A stretch of 33,568 nucleotides of DNA from Streptomyces longispororuber (GCF_024448165.1 NZ_JAMOLN010000112.1:1-33568); one strand, 5' to 3'; positions 1-8,350 are shown, counted from the first letter of the stretch. A program made the numbers and translations. Notes: generated by a model from the letters alone, not told the origin.

Positions 1-243
1 CACAAGAGGTCGTGCGTCGCGATCTTTTTCTCCCTGGCAATGCCGGGCAAATGGGCATCGCTGATTGGCTGCAAGTGATGGCCCCTGATCGATTGTTCTA
101 GGAAGGTGTGCTGGTCAGGGGCTATGCAGTGCAAGGAAACGTGCATGCGTCCGGCATTGCGGCGGTACGATGGCGGCGCGTCGCCAGTTGTACGAATGTT
201 CAGTCACGGGGCGGACCGGGCTGGCTCAGGAGATCGGAGCATC
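1..243. other. Left-edge region upstream of the first TetR gene
   Basis: No confident gene is visible here. Forward frame 3 is open from the window edge to a TAG at 100-102 and would give about 32 residues ending APDRLF. This could be the C-terminus of a gene that starts outside the window. However, only about half of its third codon positions are G or C, unlike every other gene here, so the assignment is weak. The stretch is visibly richer in A and T than the rest of the window. A TACGAT hexamer at 166-171 could be a -10 box for the following regulator, but I see no convincing -35 partner. Confidence 0.25.
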
Positions 244-855
244 GTGTCCACACGACCCGCAGGTCACAAGGCCATCATCGAGGCCGCCCGCGAGGAGTTC
301 TCCGAGCAGGGGTACGGGGCGACGTCGATCCGGAACATCGCCAAGCGGGCCGGCGTCAGCCTCTCCGCGCTGTACTACTACTACAAGGGCAAGCAGGAGC
401 TGCTCGTCGCCATCCTCGACGACGGCCTCGACGCCTACTTCGGCGCCTGCGACACCGCACTGCAGGCGGCGGGCGACGATCCGGCCGAGCGGCTGGAGGC
501 CCTGGTCACCGCCACGGTCCGGTTCCGCATCGAGCACCCCGTCAAGAGCAGCATCGTGCTCACCGAGGGGCGCAGTCTTGAGCCCGAGCACCTCGCCCGC
601 TACCGCAAGAACGAGGAGCGCGGCACCCGGCAGTTCCGCGAGGTGATCGAGCGGGGGCTGGCCGACGGCGTGTTCCTGACGCCCTACCCCGACGACGCGC
701 GGCGCACGGTCATCGCCATGTGCAACGCCATCGCGCAGTGGTACCGCCCCGACGGCGAGGTCACCCCCGACGAGCTCGTCGAGCGGTACGTGTCGCTGGC
801 GCTGACCGTGGTGGAGTACCGGCCGCGGTCGGTGCGCAGGGCCGCGCGGGGCTGA
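244..855 (+). CDS. TetR/AcrR-family transcriptional regulator
   Basis: This is a 203-residue one-component repressor. The N-terminal helix-turn-helix is textbook TetR: an AAREEFSEQGYGATSIRN segment, then IAKRAGVS and LYYYYKGKQELL. The variable all-helical C-terminal part would bind the ligand. The GTG at 244 is chosen because homology to the family begins just after it and AGGAG lies at 228-232. The frame stays open further upstream (an ATG-like start at 106), but that extension is low-complexity and unlike the family. The aldehyde dehydrogenase follows 163 bp downstream on the same strand, and the gap holds two near-palindromic sites that are good candidates for its operators. The ligand is unknown; an alcohol, aldehyde or acyl compound is a guess from context. 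Confidence 0.88.
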   Translation: MSTRPAGHKAIIEAAREEFSEQGYGATSIRNIAKRAGVSLSALYYYYKGKQELLVAILDDGLDAYFGACDTALQAAGDDPAERLEALVTATVRFRIEHPVKSSIVLTEGRSLEPEHLARYRKNEERGTRQFREVIERGLADGVFLTPYPDDARRTVIAMCNAIAQWYRPDGEVTPDELVERYVSLALTVVEYRPRSVRRAARG

Positions 856-898
856 CGGGCGGACCTCCGGGACCTCGGCCTCGGAGCATTCTCCAAAA

Positions 899-945
899 AA
901 CAGTCAGCGCTGTCCGTAAAGGGTTGAGAAAACAGTCAGCACTGT
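899..945. promoter_or_regulatory. Twin TetR-type operator sites before the aldehyde dehydrogenase
   Basis: Two near-identical 15-mers, AACAGTCAGCGCTGT at 899-913 and AACAGTCAGCACTGT at 931-945, lie 32 bp apart, close to three DNA turns. The second is a perfect ACAGT-N4-ACTGT inverted repeat and the first differs by one base in one arm. A weak promoter can be drawn across the second site: TTGAGA at 924-929 and TATGTT at 945-950, with a short 15-bp spacer. This layout fits repression of the aldehyde dehydrogenase gene by a TetR dimer pair, most simply the regulator encoded just upstream. Confidence 0.65.
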
Positions 946-1018
946 ATGTTTAACGGGTCGGCGCAGACGCCGACGGTTCGAACACCCCGGAGTCGGGGCG
1001 CACAGTCGAGGAGATGCC

Positions 1019-2491
1019 ATGTCCGCAGGGGATGCCGCGTCCACGGGACTCGTGGAGCACACCCACCTCTTCGTCGGCGGCCGCTGGGAGGACCCGGCGG
1101 GCACGGACGTCATCGAGGTCGTCTCGCCGCACGACGGACAACTCGTCGGCCGCGTGCCGCACGCCTCCACCGAGGACGTGGACCGTGCCGTGGCCGCCGC
1201 CCGCGAGGCGTTCGACCACGGCCCCTGGCCGCGCATGGCCGTCGAGGAGCGCCTTGAGGTCATCGGGCGGATCACGAAGCTGATGGGCTCGCGGGCCCAG
1301 GAGTTCGCGGAGATCATCACCCGGCAGAACGGCTCCCCGATCTCCTGGTCCGTCACCAACCAGGTGATGGGTGCCATCGGGCACTTCGCCGTCACCGCGC
1401 AGATCGCCGCCGCCTTCCCCTTCGAGGAGGAGAGGGCGGGCATGCGCGGCGGCCCGCTGGTCGTGCGCCGCGAGCCGGTCGGTGTCGTCGCCGCGATCGT
1501 GCCGTGGAACGTGCCCCAGTTCACCGCCGCGTCCAAGCTCGCCCCCGCGCTCGCCGCCGGCTGCACCGTCGTGCTCAAGCCCTCGCCCGAAACCCCGCTG
1601 GACGCCTGCCTGTTCGCCGAGGTGGCCGCCGAGGCCGGGCTGCCCGAGGGCGTGCTCAGCGTGCTGCCCGCCGACCGCGAGGTCAGTGAGTACCTGGTCG
1701 GCCACCCCGGCATCGACAAGGTCGCCTTCACCGGCTCCGTCGGCGCGGGCAGGCGCGTGATGGAGGTCGCCGCCCGCAACCTCACCCGCGTCACCCTCGA
1801 ACTCGGCGGCAAGTCCGCCGCGATCGTGCTGCCCGACGCCGCCACCGAGGACGTCGTGCGCACCGTCCTGACCGGCTCGTACCTCAACAACGGCCAGGCC
1901 TGCGTCGCCCTCACCCGTGTCCTCCTGCCGCGCGGGCGCTACGACGAACTCGCCGCGCGCATCGTCGAGGCGGTCGCCGCGCTCAAGGTCGGCGACCCCA
2001 CGGACCCGGACACCCAGGTCGGCCCGCTCGTCTCCAGGCGCCAGCAGGCCCGCAACCTCGACTACATCCGCATCGGCCGGGAGGAAGGCGCCACGCTGCT
2101 GCTCGGCGGCGGGGTGCCGAAGGGCCTGGAGGACGGCGCGTACGTCGAGCCGACGCTCTTCGGCGACGTCACCAACTCCATGCGGATCGCCCGCGAGGAG
2201 ATCTTCGGCCCGGTCGTCTGCCTGCTGCCGTACGACACCGAGGACGAGGCCGTCGCCCTCGCGAACGACTCCGACTTCGGCCTGTCCGGCGCCGTCGTCA
2301 CCGCAGACGTCGAGCACGGTCTGGAGATCGCCCGCCGCATCCGCACCGGCACCTTCACCGTCAACGGATTCACCATCGACCTCACCGCGCCGTTCGGCGG
2401 CTACAAGAACTCCGGCATCGGCCGCGAGTTCGGTGCCGCGGGGCTCACCGCGTACCTGGAGCAGAAGGCCATCGCCCTGCCCGCCGCCTGA
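1019..2491 (+). CDS. NAD(P)-dependent aldehyde dehydrogenase
   Basis: This cytosolic 490-residue enzyme of the ALDH superfamily oxidises an aldehyde to a carboxylate. Key residues are present: PWN with Asn164, KPSPET with Lys187 for cofactor binding, FTGS at 237-240, the general-base Glu261 in LELGGK and the catalytic Cys295 in NNGQAC. The C-terminal EEIFGPV and PFGGYKNSGIGRE motifs complete a full-length protein. The ATG at 1019 has GAGGAG at 1008-1013. The gene lies behind the twin operator at 899-945, so it is probably the main target of the adjacent TetR. A 16-bp hairpin follows the gene, so the next dehydrogenase may not be fully co-transcribed. The substrate cannot be read from sequence; a medium-chain or branched aliphatic aldehyde would fit the context. 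Confidence 0.93.
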   Translation: MSAGDAASTGLVEHTHLFVGGRWEDPAGTDVIEVVSPHDGQLVGRVPHASTEDVDRAVAAAREAFDHGPWPRMAVEERLEVIGRITKLMGSRAQEFAEIITRQNGSPISWSVTNQVMGAIGHFAVTAQIAAAFPFEEERAGMRGGPLVVRREPVGVVAAIVPWNVPQFTAASKLAPALAAGCTVVLKPSPETPLDACLFAEVAAEAGLPEGVLSVLPADREVSEYLVGHPGIDKVAFTGSVGAGRRVMEVAARNLTRVTLELGGKSAAIVLPDAATEDVVRTVLTGSYLNNGQACVALTRVLLPRGRYDELAARIVEAVAALKVGDPTDPDTQVGPLVSRRQQARNLDYIRIGREEGATLLLGGGVPKGLEDGAYVEPTLFGDVTNSMRIAREEIFGPVVCLLPYDTEDEAVALANDSDFGLSGAVVTADVEHGLEIARRIRTGTFTVNGFTIDLTAPFGGYKNSGIGREFGAAGLTAYLEQKAIALPAA

Positions 2492-2574
2492 CCCGCGGTC
2501 CACTCCGTACGTCGCCACCGAGCCCGTCGCCCCGCGCACCCCGCGCGGCGACCGAGCCGGCCGGCGCTCAGGAT

Positions 2575-2613
2575 CCCGACCGGTCGCCGTACCCCCGACG
2601 GCGATCGGTCGGG
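2575..2613 (+). terminator. Long hairpin between aldehyde and alcohol dehydrogenase genes
   Basis: Left arm 2575-2590 (CCCGACCGGTCGCCGT) pairs with right arm 2598-2613 over 16 bp with one G-U wobble, around a 7-nt loop. No T tract follows, which is normal for streptomycete terminators. It lies 84 bp after the aldehyde dehydrogenase stop and 71 bp before the alcohol dehydrogenase start. It could end the first transcript, attenuate read-through or act as an RNA-processing barrier. Confidence 0.6.
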
Positions 2614-2684
2614 TGCCAACCTCCCGCCGTCACCCCTCCATCGGCGTGCTCCGCGCCGCCACGGACCTTCTATCAGGAGTCACC

Positions 2685-3764
2685 ATGCTCGCCGCCCTGA
2701 TGACCGAACTCGGTCAGGACAAGCTCGAGATCCGCGACGACGTCGAGACCATCGGCTTCGGCCCCGGCAAGGTCCGCGTCGCCATCAAGGCCACCGGCCT
2801 GTGCCAGTCCGACCTCTCCGGGATGAAGGGCGTCATCCCCAACGCCACCCCGATGGTCCTCGGCCACGAGGGCGCGGGCGAGGTCCTTGAGGTCGGCGAG
2901 GGCGTCACCCACGTCAAGCCCGGCGACCGCGTCATCGTCAACTGGCGTCCCGCCTGCGGACAGTGCGAGCACTGCCACCGTGGCGAGTCCAACCTCTGCA
3001 TGGCCGGCGTCGCCGCCGTCGGCATCCCCGCCTTCCGCTCCCGCGGCACCGACTTCTACCGGTTCATGGGCGCAGGCACCTTCGCCGAAGAGGTCGTCCT
3101 GGAAGCCGGGTTCGCCGCCCCGTTCCCCGACGACGTCTCCTACGAGGCCGCCGCGCTCATCGGCTGCGGTGTCACCACGGGCCTGGGCGCCGCCATCAAC
3201 TCCTGTGACGTGAAGCCCGGCGAGACCGTCGCCGTGATCGGCTGCGGCGGCGTCGGGATCAGCGCCGTCATGGGTGCGGAGGCGGCCGGCGCGGCGCACG
3301 TCGTCGCCATCGACCCGGTCGCGGGCCGCCGTCGCTGGGCCCTCGAATTCGGTGCCACCGCGGCCGTCGCCCCGGACGAACTGGCCGACGCCGTAAGGGA
3401 CGTCACCGGTGGCCTCGGCTTCGACCACGTCATCGAGGCGGTCGGCCGCCCGGCCACCGTCCGCTCCGCCTACGAGGCGGCCCGGCGCGGCGGCACCGTC
3501 TGCCTCGTCGGCGTCGGCGGCGCCCAGGACATGATGCCGGTCAACCTGCTCGAACTGTTCGCGAGCGCCAAGCGCATCGTGCCGTCCATCTACGGCGGCG
3601 ACGACGTCACCCGCACCTACGGCCGCATCATCAATCTGATCCGCTCAGGACGCATCGACCTGGAATCCCTGGTGACGCACCGCCTGCCCCTCGCCGACGT
3701 CAACCAGGCCATCGACCTGATGCGCAGCGGCGAGTCCCTGCGCGTCATGCTCACCCACGACTGA
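2685..3764 (+). CDS. Zinc-dependent alcohol dehydrogenase, class III-like
   Basis: This 359-residue medium-chain dehydrogenase/reductase converts an alcohol to an aldehyde or the reverse. The catalytic zinc ligands are Cys40 (GLCQSD), His61-Glu62 (GHEGAGEV) and Cys161 (GCGVTTG). The structural zinc lobe has Cys91, Cys94, Cys97 and Cys105. The Rossmann nucleotide loop is GCGGVG at 186-191. The ATG at 2685 is supported by AGGAG at 2676-2680; the frame is open much further upstream, but that part overlaps the aldehyde dehydrogenase and is not homologous. Domain order and length are standard. Paired with the preceding gene it would give a two-step alcohol-to-acid route. It resembles formaldehyde/NDMA-type alcohol dehydrogenases in the zinc lobe, but the actual substrate is unknown. 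Confidence 0.92.
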   Translation: MLAALMTELGQDKLEIRDDVETIGFGPGKVRVAIKATGLCQSDLSGMKGVIPNATPMVLGHEGAGEVLEVGEGVTHVKPGDRVIVNWRPACGQCEHCHRGESNLCMAGVAAVGIPAFRSRGTDFYRFMGAGTFAEEVVLEAGFAAPFPDDVSYEAAALIGCGVTTGLGAAINSCDVKPGETVAVIGCGGVGISAVMGAEAAGAAHVVAIDPVAGRRRWALEFGATAAVAPDELADAVRDVTGGLGFDHVIEAVGRPATVRSAYEAARRGGTVCLVGVGGAQDMMPVNLLELFASAKRIVPSIYGGDDVTRTYGRIINLIRSGRIDLESLVTHRLPLADVNQAIDLMRSGESLRVMLTHD

Positions 3765-3778
3765 CCGCTCGACACCTG

Positions 3779-3807
3779 CTACGGCGCACCCCGGGGGTGC
3801 GCCGTAG
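3779..3807. terminator. Near-perfect palindromic terminator after the alcohol dehydrogenase
   Basis: CTACGGCGCACCCC (3779-3792) is the exact reverse complement of 3794-3807, leaving one central base. As RNA this gives a stem of about 13 bp with a tight loop. It begins 15 bp after the stop codon. Its right arm runs into the -10 region of the next gene, so termination of one unit and initiation of the next are packed into about 50 bp. Confidence 0.7.
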
Positions 3808-3810
3808 GAT
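3805..3810 (+). promoter_or_regulatory. -10 box of a probable leaderless promoter for the second TetR gene
   Basis: TAGGAT at 3805-3810 matches the streptomycete TANNNT -10 pattern and ends 6 bases before the ATG at 3817. No ribosome-binding site lies between them. This spacing is what a leaderless transcript starting at the A of the ATG would show. A -35 would have to lie inside the palindrome, and I see none that is convincing. Confidence 0.5.
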
Positions 3811-3816
3811 TTCCGC

Positions 3817-4455
3817 ATGTCAGAGCAGACCGAGCCCCGTCGCCGGCGCGTCCAGCAGCGCGCCCTCGACACCCGCGACCTCCTTCTCGACACCACCGTG
3901 CGGGTGCTCGCGGAGCAGGGCTACGCCCAGTTCTCCACGCTCGCCGTCGGCGAGGCGGCCGGGGTGACGCGGGGCCGGCTCGTCCACCACTTCCCGACGA
4001 AACTCGCTCTGGTCGAGGCCGCCCTCCAGCACCTGGTCGCTCGCTACCGCGAACGCGTCCCCCTGCGACTCGGGCTGATCACCGAGGGACCCGCCGAGGG
4101 ACGCATCGCCCGCGCCCTCGACACCCTGTGGAGCCTGAAGCGCAGCCGCGAGTACACCGCCTGCCTGGAACTCATCGCGGGCGCCCGCGGCGACGACGAA
4201 CTCCGCGACGCCCTCAGGGAGTTCGAGCGCGACCTCAACGCCGCCCTCGACGACGCCGTGCACGGCCTGGTCGGTGCGACCGCCGACCGGCCCGGCTTCG
4301 ACGCCGCCCTGATGACCACCATCAGCGCCATGCGCGGCCTGCTCCTCACCGCCCGTGCCCTCGGCCTGAGCGAGGGCGACCTCGAAGGGGAGTGGTCCCG
4401 GATGCGGGAGCGGCTCGTCCTGATCTTCGAGGAGTACGACCCGGCGGGCGTGTAG
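3817..4455 (+). CDS. TetR/AcrR-family transcriptional regulator (second)
   Basis: This is a 212-residue repressor. An Arg-rich start (PRRRRVQQRALDTRDLL) precedes a helix-turn-helix at about residues 35-65 (GYAQFSTLAVGEAAGV, then RLVHHFPTKLALVEAAL). The helical C-terminal domain holds the ligand pocket. It is not closely similar to the TetR at 244-855, with a different recognition helix, so the two probably read different operators. It is transcribed from its own likely leaderless promoter and is convergent with the alkylsulfatase downstream. Its target is not visible. The divergent region between the alkylsulfatase and the sulfate permease (6340-6552) would be the first place to test. Confidence 0.87.
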   Translation: MSEQTEPRRRRVQQRALDTRDLLLDTTVRVLAEQGYAQFSTLAVGEAAGVTRGRLVHHFPTKLALVEAALQHLVARYRERVPLRLGLITEGPAEGRIARALDTLWSLKRSREYTACLELIAGARGDDELRDALREFERDLNAALDDAVHGLVGATADRPGFDAALMTTISAMRGLLLTARALGLSEGDLEGEWSRMRERLVLIFEEYDPAGV

Positions 4456-4512
4456 CCGGACGGAAGCGGGTCAGGCAGGCGCGGCCCGCGCCGATCGCGT
4501 ACGCGGTGACGG

Positions 4513-6339
4513 TCAGGGCGTGACGATCGGGAAGGCGCGGTCGGGGCGGGTGACGTAGGAGAAGAGGCGTGTCAGAAGGGCCGGGTCGCCCTCCGTGCCC
4601 ACGTCGTCCAGGCCCCTGCCCGCGAGGACTCCCAGGAGTTGCGGCTTGGTGAGTGTCAGGGTGAGGCCCGCAGGGGTCGTCGGTGTCCGGTCCGCGGGGG
4701 CCCGGCGGTGGGTGAGGGCGCCGTTGCTGAGGATCAGGCGGTAGCGGTGCCCCTCGTCGGTGAGCACCAGGTCCACGGTGAGCGCGTCCGCCCAGGCGCG
4801 CGGTCCGTCGAGGGTGACGGCGACCGAGTCCAGCAGCATTCCGGTCGTGAGCGACATGGCCATCTCGGGGTTGGTCATGTCGACCGCATGGTTGGCCGGG
4901 CCGTCGCGCAGTTCCAGGGCGCCGGTGAGGTAGAAGTTGCGCCAGGTGCCGTTCTCCGCGCCCTGGCCCAGGCGGGTGTAGACGTCGGCGAGGGCGAGCT
5001 TGGCGTCCTTGTCGTCCGGGTCGCTGAAGACCAGGTGGTTCAGGAGCGTGGCGGCGAACCGCAGATCACCCTCGTCGGCGTAGGCGCGGGCCTTGGCCAG
5101 CGTCTGTTCCGGTCCGCCCGCGACCTCGACGTAGCGGCGGGCGACCTCGGCGGGCGGCTGCTCCCACAGGTGGGCCGGGTTGCCGTCGAACCAGCCGAGG
5201 TAGCGCTGGTAGACGGCCTTGACGTTGTGGCTGAGGGAGCCGTAGTAGCCGCGGGCGTGCCACGACTGCTCCAGGGCCGGCGGGAGCTGGATGGTCTCGG
5301 CGATCTCCGGTCCCGTGAGCCCCTGGTTGAGCAGGCGCAACGTCTGGTCGTGCAGGTAGGCGTACAGGTCGCGCTGGGCGCCGAGGAACGCGGCGACGTT
5401 CTCCTCGCCCCAGGTGGGCCAGTGGTGGGAGGCGAACGCGACGTCGTACTGCCCCTCGAAGAGGGTGAGGGCCTCGTCGAGGTAGCGGGCCCAGATCCGG
5501 GCGTCGCGGACCAGGGCGCCCCGCAGGGTCAGCACGTTGTGCATGTTGTGCGTGGCGTTCTCGGCCAGGCACAGCGCCCGCAGGTCGGGGAAGAGGAAGT
5601 TCATCTCGGCCGGGGCCTCGGTGCCCGGCGTGAGCTGGAAGACGATCCGCACGCCGTCGACGGTCTCCTCCTGCCCGGTGCGGGTGATGTCGACCGTCGG
5701 CGCGATCAGCGAGATGGTGCCCTCGGAGGTGGCGATGCCCAGACCGGTGCTGACCTGTCCCTCGGGGGACTTGGCCAGGTTGGCGCCGTACATGTAGACG
5801 GCCCTGCGCACCATGGCGTTGCCGGCGTAGACGTTCTCACTCACCGCGTGTTCGAGGAAGCCTTCCGGAGCGAGGATCGGCACGCCCTGCTCGGTGCCGT
5901 GCGGCAGTACCCCGCGCACGCCGCCGAAGTGGTCGCCGTGGGAGTGGGTGTAGATGACGCCGGTCACGGGCCGGTCGCCCCGGTGCCTGCGGTACAGGGC
6001 GAGGGCGGCTGCCGCGGTCTCCGTGGAGATGAGGGGGTCGATGACGACGACGCCCCGCTCGCCCTCGACGAGGGTCATGTTGGAGATGTCGAGACCGCGC
6101 ACCTGGTAGATGCGCTCGCCGACCTCGAACAGGCCCTGCTTCGCGCACAGTTGGGCCTGCCGCCACAGGCTGGGGTTCACGGTGGAGGGGCAGTCCGCGT
6201 TCAGGTAGTCGTAGGCGTCGATGTCCCAGACGACCTTGCCCTGGTCGTCCTTGACGACACCGGGGATGAGGCGGTCGATGAAGCCCCGCTCGGCGTTGTC
6301 GAAGTCGGCACGGTCGGCGAAGGACGGGTAGGTGGTCAT
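4513..6339 (-). CDS. Alkyl sulfatase, metallo-beta-lactamase fold (SdsA1/class III type)
   Basis: This 608-residue hydrolase is expected to cleave alkyl sulfate esters to an alcohol and inorganic sulfate. The binuclear zinc site is complete: His132, His134, Asp136 and His137 in THSHGDHFGG, Glu241 in TEAP, Glu260 in AENATHNMHN and His305 in SHHWP. The 19- and 45-residue spacings between the last three match those I recall for the SdsA1 family. An all-helical dimerisation segment (about 390-480) and an SCP2-like C-terminal domain (about 490-608) follow, giving full length. The start at 6339 has GGAGTG upstream; an extension to 6435 is open but not homologous. No signal peptide is seen, unlike the secreted Pseudomonas enzyme, so substrate must be taken up first. 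A second paralogue lies at 10731-12659. Confidence 0.9.
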   Translation of the reverse strand: MTTYPSFADRADFDNAERGFIDRLIPGVVKDDQGKVVWDIDAYDYLNADCPSTVNPSLWRQAQLCAKQGLFEVGERIYQVRGLDISNMTLVEGERGVVVIDPLISTETAAAALALYRRHRGDRPVTGVIYTHSHGDHFGGVRGVLPHGTEQGVPILAPEGFLEHAVSENVYAGNAMVRRAVYMYGANLAKSPEGQVSTGLGIATSEGTISLIAPTVDITRTGQEETVDGVRIVFQLTPGTEAPAEMNFLFPDLRALCLAENATHNMHNVLTLRGALVRDARIWARYLDEALTLFEGQYDVAFASHHWPTWGEENVAAFLGAQRDLYAYLHDQTLRLLNQGLTGPEIAETIQLPPALEQSWHARGYYGSLSHNVKAVYQRYLGWFDGNPAHLWEQPPAEVARRYVEVAGGPEQTLAKARAYADEGDLRFAATLLNHLVFSDPDDKDAKLALADVYTRLGQGAENGTWRNFYLTGALELRDGPANHAVDMTNPEMAMSLTTGMLLDSVAVTLDGPRAWADALTVDLVLTDEGHRYRLILSNGALTHRRAPADRTPTTPAGLTLTLTKPQLLGVLAGRGLDDVGTEGDPALLTRLFSYVTRPDRAFPIVTP

Positions 6340-6552
6340 CTTCACTCCGTTCGAGCCGGACCCGTGCGGTGTCATGGGCCCGTGAGCCGTGAGAGGGCTG
6401 GCACCGAGCCTAGGAGGGGATATTCCGGGCCGCACGTCGAGGCGGAGGTGACTGTTCCGTCGTAGGGTTCTGATGATTTGTCCCGTTACGGGATGTCAGT
6501 GAGCCGGCCCGGGCAGGGCGAGCGACGGGCCTCGAGGCGAAGGGGGCGACGG
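6340..6552. promoter_or_regulatory. Divergent promoter region, alkylsulfatase / sulfate permease
   Basis: The two genes diverge from this 213-bp gap. On the plus strand TAGGGT at 6463-6468 is a possible -10 box. On the minus strand TAGGCT (forward 6407-6412) is another. Neither has a good -35 hexamer at the usual distance. The gap also contains possible earlier permease starts (TTG 6478, ATG 6493). Shared control of sulfate release and sulfate transport is plausible but only inferred. Confidence 0.35.
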
Positions 6553-8253
6553 ATGGCGGAACGCCGACGCGGCGGGCCGAGGGCATGGCTGCGCGGACTC
6601 GGCCGCCCGCGCCCGGCGGACGCGGCCAGCGGTGCGGTGACCGGTCTCTTCTCCATCCCCGAAGGCATGGCGTACGCCGCCATCGCCGGGTTCAACCCGG
6701 TCGCCGGACTGTACGCGGGCGTCGTCCCCGCGATCGTCGGCTCGCTGACCTCCCGTACCGTCCTGATGGTCACGACGCTCACCAGCGCCATCGCCCTCAC
6801 CTCGCAGAGCGTGCTGTCGGACGCCGGTCTTGACCCGAAGGACGCGGGGAACGTGGCCGTCCTGACGGTCATGGTCGGCGTCGTCATGCTGCTGATGGGC
6901 GTGCTCCGGCTCGGCGTCGTGATGAGCTTCGTGTCGAACGCCGTGATGACCGGCTTCGCCACCGGCATCGCCCTCCAGATCATCGTCGGCGTCCTCAAGG
7001 ACGCCACCGGCTATGCACCGCGGGGCGACAACAAGCTCTACCAACTGGGCGACTGGCTCGCGCACATCGGATCCTGGCAGGGCGCCGCGACCCTCGTCGC
7101 CGTGATCACCGTCGTGGTCTGGGCGGCGACCCGGGCCGTGCGCCGCCTGGAGTCGGTGGCGCTGCTCGTGGCGATGGTCGTGGTCAGCGTCGGCGTGGGC
7201 ATCGCGGGCACCGACGTGGAACTGGTCCGGGACATCGCCCACATCCCCGGCGCCCTTCCGTTGTTCTCGGCGCCCGACCTGTCCGCGGTGCCGCACCTGA
7301 TCGGCGGCGCGTTCTCCGTCGCGCTCGTCGGACTCGCCCAGGCCGCCGGCATCGCACCGTCCATGCCCAACCCCGACGGCAGCCGCTCCGACGTCGACGC
7401 CGACTTCCGCTCCCAGGGGTACGCCAACGTCCTCGGCGGCCTCTTCCAGGCGCTGCCCAGCGGCGGTTCGATGTCGCGGACGGGCGTCGCGGTGAGCGCC
7501 GGCGCCCGCACCCGCTGGGCGGGCGTGATCTCCGGCGTCTTCCTCGCCGTCGTCGTCCTGCTGTGCGGCTCGCTCGCCGAGCGCATCCCCATGCCCGTCA
7601 TCGGCGGCCTGATCCTGGTGGTCGGCGGCGAACTGATCTGGGGCAAGCGCCGCGACATCGCCCTCGTCCTGCGGACCTCGCGGCTGTCGTCGGCGGCGAT
7701 GCTCCTCACGTTCCTCGCCACGACGGGACTGCCCCTCCAGCAGGCGATCGTCATCGGAGCGGTGCTCTCCCTGCTCCTGTACTGCGTCCAGTCCGCCCGG
7801 CAGGCCAAGCTCGTCGTACTGAGTCCGACGGCGACCGGCGGCTGGCGCACGGGGGACGTGCCGAAGGTGCTGCCGCCGGGCGAGGTCACCGTCCTCGACT
7901 ACGCGGGCACCTCGTTCTTCGCCGAACTCCCGCGGATCGAGGCCGGGTTGCCGAGCGTGGCGGGTGCGCGGGACGCGGTGCTCGTGCTCGTCGTCCGGAC
8001 CCTTCCCGACGTCCCGTCATCGGCCGTGATCAAGCTTCTCGACCGCTACGCCCGCGCGCTGGAGAAGGAGGGCGGCCGCCTGGTCCTGGCGGGCGCGCAG
8101 CCCGCGTTCGTCGAGGTCGTACGGGCGACGGGCCTGGGCCACCGGCTCGGCGAGGGCGGCGTCGTACCGGCGAGTCCCGAGGTGCTGGGTCCGCTGGAGA
8201 GCGCCGTGGCGGAGGGCGAGAGGTGGATCGCCGCTCGGCGGGCGGGAGGTTGA
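6553..8253 (+). CDS. SulP-family sulfate/anion permease with STAS domain
   Basis: This is a 566-residue membrane transporter of the SulP/SLC26 family. The family signature near the start of the membrane domain (IPEGMAYAAIAGFNPVAGLYAG) is clear, followed by about ten to twelve hydrophobic helices to about residue 420. GGLFQALPSGGSMSRTGV is the conserved mid-domain motif. The cytoplasmic C-terminus (about 440-560) looks like a short, divergent STAS domain. I prefer the ATG at 6553, with AGGGGG at 6541-6546; the in-frame ATG 6493 and TTG 6478 would add an Arg-rich tail and lack a good ribosome site. SulP proteins move sulfate but also bicarbonate and other anions. The sulfate assignment is strengthened by the divergent alkylsulfatase gene, yet stays an inference. 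Confidence 0.87.
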   Translation: MAERRRGGPRAWLRGLGRPRPADAASGAVTGLFSIPEGMAYAAIAGFNPVAGLYAGVVPAIVGSLTSRTVLMVTTLTSAIALTSQSVLSDAGLDPKDAGNVAVLTVMVGVVMLLMGVLRLGVVMSFVSNAVMTGFATGIALQIIVGVLKDATGYAPRGDNKLYQLGDWLAHIGSWQGAATLVAVITVVVWAATRAVRRLESVALLVAMVVVSVGVGIAGTDVELVRDIAHIPGALPLFSAPDLSAVPHLIGGAFSVALVGLAQAAGIAPSMPNPDGSRSDVDADFRSQGYANVLGGLFQALPSGGSMSRTGVAVSAGARTRWAGVISGVFLAVVVLLCGSLAERIPMPVIGGLILVVGGELIWGKRRDIALVLRTSRLSSAAMLLTFLATTGLPLQQAIVIGAVLSLLLYCVQSARQAKLVVLSPTATGGWRTGDVPKVLPPGEVTVLDYAGTSFFAELPRIEAGLPSVAGARDAVLVLVVRTLPDVPSSAVIKLLDRYARALEKEGGRLVLAGAQPAFVEVVRATGLGHRLGEGGVVPASPEVLGPLESAVAEGERWIAARRAGG

Positions 8254-8350
8254 CGGGGCGTCGTCGCCGCAGGTCTGAGGCGGGCCGGTTGCCGTTGGTG
8301 TTGCCGTTGATCGGCGTGGGCCGCCATGAGCGCCGACGCCCCCGTGAGGA

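Noticed and set aside
950..2539. A 529-codon frame antisense to the aldehyde dehydrogenase
   Set aside because: Typical GC-bias antisense frame; the sense strand has catalytic Cys and Glu in place.
4639..6465. A 608-codon plus-strand frame opposite the first alkylsulfatase
   Set aside because: Its predicted protein is Gly/Val/Asp-rich low complexity with no motif; it mirrors a real gene whose metal ligands are all present on the other strand.
8255..8342. GGGGCGTCG and CGACGCCCC as a terminator between permease and phosphatase genes
   Set aside because: The arms are about 70 bases apart, too far for a reliable hairpin terminator.
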